A DNA stretch of 64,000 bases, from the NCBI RefSeq assembly GCF_014646255.1, contig NZ_BMNC01000021.1, forward strand, positions 1 to 64,000, in the 5' to 3' direction. The notes below the pieces were generated by a model. The model did not search any database. It worked only from the letters and a program-made list of their open reading frames with translations, and had not been told where the DNA came from. Below are positions 60,801-64,000 of the stretch, in pieces. The stretch is from Lentzea pudingi. GTDB lineage: Bacteria > Actinomycetota > Actinomycetes > Mycobacteriales > Pseudonocardiaceae. The position numbers were made by a program, and so were the translations under genes. Numbering within the stretch: the stretch's first letter is position 1; each line of letters begins with the position of its first letter.

Positions 60801-61901
60801 GGTGTCGACGGCCGCGTCCTCCTGCGCGCGCTGGCGGTGGGCGGTCTCGAGAGCGGCGACGGCGGAGGAACGCTTCTCCGCCACCAGGTTCTCGCGCGTC
60901 TTCAGGTCCTGCAGGTCGCGGAACGCCGGCAGTTCCTTCAGCGCCGCGATGGTCTCCTCGGCCTGCTGCTCGCCGGTCTCCATGTCGGTCAGCGCCTGCT
61001 CGGACGCCGCGCGCTCCATCCGCGTGAGGTCGAGCTCCTGCGTGAGCTTCGACTGCTCGCGCTGCAGCCTCGCCACGGACTTCTCGGCGGCCTCCAGCCG
61101 TTCGGAGGCGCTGCGGAGGCCGCCGAACGCGTAGTCGCGGTAGGTCTTGAGGAACGTGCTCAACGCACTGTCCGCAGAGGACAGTCGCACGATGTTCTCG
61201 CGGATCGACTCCAGGTCGTCGAACGACGTCGCGAGCTGCTCGACCATCGCCTGGTCCAGCGGCGGCAGCGCGTCGCTGAGGATCTGTTCGAGCTGCCCCT
61301 CCAGCACCTTCAGGCCGACGTCCGGGTTGCGCAGCGTCCGCTGGAGGTGCAGCAGGTCGCCGTACCGCGCCGCGGGCACGCCGTAGACGGTCTCGGCGAT
61401 CTTCGCGCGGAACGCCGGCTCCTCGAACATGCAGTCCGCGCCGATGAGGTCCCGCAGCTGCGCCGGGCCGTGTGGAACGCGCTCGGCGCCCGCGAGCTGC
61501 AGTTCCGTGCCGACGCGCAGGGGCGTGACGAACCGCCACGAGTCCGTGATGGCCTGCGAGGTCTTCGACGCCTTCACGCCCAGCCCGCACGTCAGGTACT
61601 CGTTGCCGCTGTGGTCGGCGGCCTCCCGAACCAGCTCGACCCACGTGTAGCCGATGCGGTTCGGGCCGCCGTCGTAGTCGTCCAGCATGAGGCGCCGCAG
61701 GCTGACCGTGTCGAAACCCTTGGAGCCGACCTGGCGCAGGTCGCCGTCGAGGCACAGCGGGAGCAGCAGCTCCAGCGTGCGGGACTTGCCGGAACCGTTG
61801 GTGCCCTGGAAGATCGCGCGGCCACCGGAGAAGTCGAACGTCTGCTCGGTGTACTGCCAGATGTTGACCACGCCGCCGCGGTGCAGCCGCCACCTGCTCA
61901 T
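57828..61901 (-). CDS. jetC: Wadjet type III JetC, SMC-like ATPase (TIGR02680)
   Basis: A 1357-residue SMC/MukB-like ATPase, the usual TIGR02680 length. Walker A IFQGTNGSGKSRTLELLL near the N-terminus (about 32-42), long coiled-coil arms (about 270-1000), signature LSSGETRLISYVTLFAAAAS and Walker B LRLVLLDEAFERLDDP near the C-terminus; all ATPase motifs are intact. With JetA and JetB it forms the DNA loop extruder of Wadjet. The ATG at 61901 overlaps the jetB stop (ATGA); longer readings run through jetB and are excluded. The C-terminus ends against the convergent MDMPI gene instead of jetD. Confidence 0.93.
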   Translation of the reverse strand: MSRWRLHRGGVVNIWQYTEQTFDFSGGRAIFQGTNGSGKSRTLELLLPLCLDGDLRQVGSKGFDTVSLRRLMLDDYDGGPNRIGYTWVELVREAADHSGNEYLTCGLGVKASKTSQAITDSWRFVTPLRVGTELQLAGAERVPHGPAQLRDLIGADCMFEEPAFRAKIAETVYGVPAARYGDLLHLQRTLRNPDVGLKVLEGQLEQILSDALPPLDQAMVEQLATSFDDLESIRENIVRLSSADSALSTFLKTYRDYAFGGLRSASERLEAAEKSVARLQREQSKLTQELDLTRMERAASEQALTDMETGEQQAEETIAALKELPAFRDLQDLKTRENLVAEKRSSAVAALETAHRQRAQEDAAVDTVLRLLQRLAEDLQAADALSEPLRENLRLAGMDPDLAPDVPQVPAAEATVTTAAVRAKPDPEAGPLPIERRVPPAAATEDVLTALTSVVDQASGIASLARQRGALALALHEQALALDAQQREVESLRQKARDAQLGATESTSMRNQEVQELAEVVQTWLEQVEVWTSSGPLLDERPAAALTLPRTADPAAAKALSARAREWAGPLVQTARDAAHAFTQQRTDLRTRLDTLDEELVGLRSGNERVPVPGQYTSADRDTAVGAPFYRLVDFVPALTDDERAGLEAALQASGLLDAWVTPADADLSDVLAVPRPAAEGRTLADYLVPAVEGSPVPEAFVADLLRAVSLDDMTTTGDWRTGVLTGRWTKPEAEFIGAGAREAARSRRIGALEEELADLRAQLGTAEDELARAHEHVATWEAHLAAFPGDGELIAKHSRVQAAEESAARAQQRTFELRDALEDAQSRLEAARSELTRQAGDADLSSDTEALRQAQSAAAEARRTADLLGDAVRRRCQGTISDLTDASHRYHEAVADRQTAEADADTRCVDHAAQAGTLAELTDAVGGEAKEISEQLTSLEKSRKKMRVDLKGVRESITTAREQAAKLEALLETNSTQVTESEEGLARASANFGATVRAPGLVVAAFPEMADGTASQEGAQPTGTTLEATVRQAVADTPDRRGGTEATVIARLQALQTSLAGSHDIAAEQHAGLLTVTVTGEEGAKPVAVAARQVTTRLAEQRGFLDEQYQGIFADYLIRDLAEWLRGQITVAEDLTKRMNEVLGQARSSQGVHVKLSWKSSSALDDATRQALALVRLPFGERTPEQDATLRRVFTERIENERDTHSGGYAEILSRALDYRTWHQFTVTVADTGPDGNPRERRLKQLSSGETRLISYVTLFAAAASFYDAVSDEFDPLRLVLLDEAFERLDDPTIARMLGLLVDLDMDWVITWPSGWGVSDKIPRMHIFDVLRPKNGRGVACTQTTWDGAALDRIDP

Positions 61902-63094
61902 GAAACGTTCTCCTCGTCGAACAGGGACCAGCTCGGTACCTCTTGCACCACAACGGGTTCCGGTTGTTGCTCTCGTTCCGGGTCGCCGTCGGGGGACGGC
62001 AGCCAGCGGTGCGCGGCCGCGCTGACCGACCACGAGCCGTCGTCCGTCCGCGCGGCCAGTCCCATGCGGCGCAACAGCTCTGTCACCTCGGCGACCAGCC
62101 GGTCGAGGTCGTCGGTGAACTGCTTCGACCACGCCGCGGGGTAGTCCTCGACCAGCCCGGCGCAGACCTCGCGCAGGCGTTCCGCGGTGACGACGTACCG
62201 TGCCGGCGCGTCCTCGTCCTCGCTGTCGAGCAGGTCCGGCAAGGCTAGCAGCGTGATGCGCGCGACCGTCGAGACGCCGGGGAACGACAGGTCGGTCAGG
62301 AAGTCCTCGGGGTCGGCGGCGAGCACGCCCTCGACCCGGCACTCGGTGTGCAGGCCGAAAGCCTGCTCCAGCAACGCCGTTTCCTTGCGCTGGTTGCGGC
62401 GCAGCCACTCCGCCTGCTCGTCCGGCAGGTCCGCGTAGAGCACCAGCGGCGTCTCGACGAGCCTGCGCCGCACCGCGTGCTCGATGCCGCGCGGACCGGG
62501 GCGCGCGGCCAGTTCGACGAGGTGCGCCGGGTCCTGGGCCTCGCCGACCGGGCCCGTGACGAGCTGGCCCAGCAGGTCGGTGTCGATCGTGATCAGCGCT
62601 TCCTGGGGCAGCACGTCCTGCGCGACCGAACCCTCGGTCTCGTGCAGCACGCCCAAGGAGACGAGGTGGCGCAGGGCCGCGGTGAGCGCACGCCGTTCGG
62701 AGATGTCGTCCGGTGCGTCGATGCCCGCTTCCACCGCGGCGGAACGGATGTCGGCCACGAGCCGGGAGAGCAGCGTCTGGCGGCCGATGCCCGTCAGCAC
62801 CGCAAGGGTGAGAGCCAGGTACGCGTAGCCGCGCGGGGACATGCTGAGCAGGCCACGCGTGTCGTCGTTGCCGGGACCCGACTTGTAGAGGCGCGCGAAC
62901 CGGCGTTCGACGACGAGCCGGTAACCGAGCAGGCCAGCGAACAGGTCCTGCAGCGTCGCGCGGTGCCGGTAGACGAGGCTGAGCAGCTCGCCGTCCGGGC
63001 CGTCGGAACGCAGCAACGGCCTGCGCAGCAACGTTCGCGCGCACCGCACCACGTTGGCGGCGTCGATGTCGGAGAGGTTGTCCAAGTGGTTCAT
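61898..63094 (-). CDS. jetB: Wadjet type III JetB (DUF2398, TIGR02678)
   Basis: A 398-residue protein of the DUF2398/TIGR02678 type, the KITE-like subunit that links the JetA kleisin to the JetC ATPase. Typical features: early helical LSDIDAANVVRCARTLLRRP, VYRHRATLQDLFAGLLGYRL, and LARRPLVETPLVLY-like strand (here RRRLVETPLVLYADLP) followed by helices. No catalytic motif is expected. The ATG overlaps the jetA stop (ATGA) and its stop overlaps the jetC start, confirming a jetABC operon. Confidence 0.88.
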   Translation of the reverse strand: MNHLDNLSDIDAANVVRCARTLLRRPLLRSDGPDGELLSLVYRHRATLQDLFAGLLGYRLVVERRFARLYKSGPGNDDTRGLLSMSPRGYAYLALTLAVLTGIGRQTLLSRLVADIRSAAVEAGIDAPDDISERRALTAALRHLVSLGVLHETEGSVAQDVLPQEALITIDTDLLGQLVTGPVGEAQDPAHLVELAARPGPRGIEHAVRRRLVETPLVLYADLPDEQAEWLRRNQRKETALLEQAFGLHTECRVEGVLAADPEDFLTDLSFPGVSTVARITLLALPDLLDSEDEDAPARYVVTAERLREVCAGLVEDYPAAWSKQFTDDLDRLVAEVTELLRRMGLAARTDDGSWSVSAAAHRWLPSPDGDPEREQQPEPVVVQEVPSWSLFDEENVS

Positions 63095-64000
63095 CGCTTC
63101 AGGGCCACCGTCGCGTCGTGCAGGGTGAGCGTCCCGGCGGCCGACCTGATCTGGGTCGTCGTGCCGTGGGCGATCTCGAGTTTGAGGCCGCGCACGGGGT
63201 CGCTGGCCGATCCGCTGTCGTTCGGCGAGTCGCGCTGGGCCATCGCGAGCGTCAGCAGCTCGCAGAAGACCTCCAACGCGCCGTGCGTGAGCGTGGTGTT
63301 CTCCAGGTTCCCGGCGGCCTTCGTCAGTTCCGCGACGTGCCGCGCGCGGATCTCGTCCGCCTCCCGCGCCTCCGCGAGCAGCGACTGCTCGGTCATCGGG
63401 TCGTCGAGGATCCGGGACGGCCTGCCGCGGCCACCCCGGTCGCCTCGGGTTCGCACGCTCACGGTGACGTCGCAGACCGGGCCGTCGCGCCACGCCGTGC
63501 GCTCGTTGTCCGAGTCGTGTTCGGGCGCGGGGGAGAGGTGGCGGGCGCTGTAGAGGCCGAACGCGGAGGCGTAGATCTCGTGCGCCTCCTCCCTGGTCGA
63601 GTCGTCGAACCAGCGCGCGAGCTTCAGCAGTTCCGCACGTCGTCCGGGCAGCAGCCCACCACCGGACGTGGCCCTTTTGACGCTCGCCAGGAGACTGCCG
63701 ATGGCGCGGGCCGTGGCTTCGCGCAGCGCCGTGACCTGCGACGGACGGCCGGGACGGTCGACGAACCAGTCCGTCAGCTCCTGCCAGTCCTCCGGCGTGC
63801 GGCCGCGGGCGCGTTCGACGTTCTGGCCGAGGTCGGTGCCGAGCAGGCGCAGGAGCTCGGTGCGGGCCTTCGTGAGCCCTGCCAGCGCCGTGGCGATCGG
63901 GGGCGTGAACTTCAGGACGTCCTCGACCACCCGCTGGATGTACTCGACCAGCAGGTTCCGGAAGCCCGCGATCTCCTCGGGTGCCAGGTGGTTCCGCGTG
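63091..64000 (-). CDS. jetA: Wadjet type III JetA (DUF2397, TIGR02677), partial
   Basis: The C-terminal about 303 residues of a JetA/DUF2397 kleisin-like protein. The frame is open to the right edge of the window, and the residues before 63930 (HLAPEEIAGFRNLLVEYIQR) continue the same domain, so the start is outside the window. Visible pattern: EDWQELTDWFVDRPGRPSQV and ELLKLARWFDDSTREEAHEI. It ends in an ATGA overlap with jetB. First gene of the jetABC operon as far as visible. Confidence 0.85.
   Translation of the reverse strand, partial: TRNHLAPEEIAGFRNLLVEYIQRVVEDVLKFTPPIATALAGLTKARTELLRLLGTDLGQNVERARGRTPEDWQELTDWFVDRPGRPSQVTALREATARAIGSLLASVKRATSGGGLLPGRRAELLKLARWFDDSTREEAHEIYASAFGLYSARHLSPAPEHDSDNERTAWRDGPVCDVTVSVRTRGDRGGRGRPSRILDDPMTEQSLLAEAREADEIRARHVAELTKAAGNLENTTLTHGALEVFCELLTLAMAQRDSPNDSGSASDPVRGLKLEIAHGTTTQIRSAAGTLTLHDATVALKR

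Overview
This is a high-GC actinobacterial chromosome segment. GTG starts are frequent, ATGA/GTGA overlaps couple many genes, there are mycothiol-type and FasR-like families, and many 5' ends look leaderless. Gene content and order point to the Pseudonocardiales (Lentzea, Saccharothrix or Actinosynnema-like); this is inferred from protein families and synteny, not from a marker gene. No rRNA, tRNA, transposase, integrase or CRISPR array was seen.

The backbone resembles the neighbourhood that in mycobacteria runs roughly from nudC to the FasR regulator: FasR-like TetR, alpha/beta hydrolase, DUF3152 protease-like protein, MoeZ and a TIGR02569 protein (2.8-7.8 kb), an alkyltransferase-like protein (17.2 kb), AdnA/AdnB (29-36 kb), a K+ channel (38.6 kb) and NudC (50.9 kb). 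Accessory blocks are inserted between these. Left edge: a TetR-controlled AurF-type diiron oxygenase/hydrolase/DUF4873 group. 7.8-17.2 kb: a complete nitrate assimilation operon (nitrate reductase, electron-transfer flavoprotein, NarK, NirB, NirD, HemD fused to a winged helix, sirohydrochlorin chelatase), nearly all translationally coupled. 17.7-28.8 kb: two tandem copies of a four-gene cassette (secreted hydrolase and P450 on the minus strand, divergent from a DUF574 methyltransferase and a PAS-GGDEF-EAL protein), with conserved promoter blocks in both copies. A 165-bp quasi-palindrome sits at the left edge of the first copy.

36-54 kb is mixed: an M20 peptidase coupled to the K+ channel, a two-component system beside a secreted DUF5666-type protein, a family of secreted/membrane zinc metallopeptidases with one internally deleted copy, a DUF2207 membrane protein, an M16 peptidase pair coupled to nudC, and a small YbaB/WXG100/WXG-toxin-like secretion locus.

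The right end (55.3-64 kb) holds a type III Wadjet (Jet) plasmid-defence system. jetA (cut by the window edge), jetB and jetC form a coupled minus-strand operon. jetD is separated from them by a convergent TetR/mycothiol-enzyme pair, seems to have its own leaderless promoter, and appears to have lost the acidic residues expected in its Toprim-like nuclease motifs. This unusual JetD and the duplicated P450/methyltransferase/c-di-GMP cassette are the most interesting systems here.
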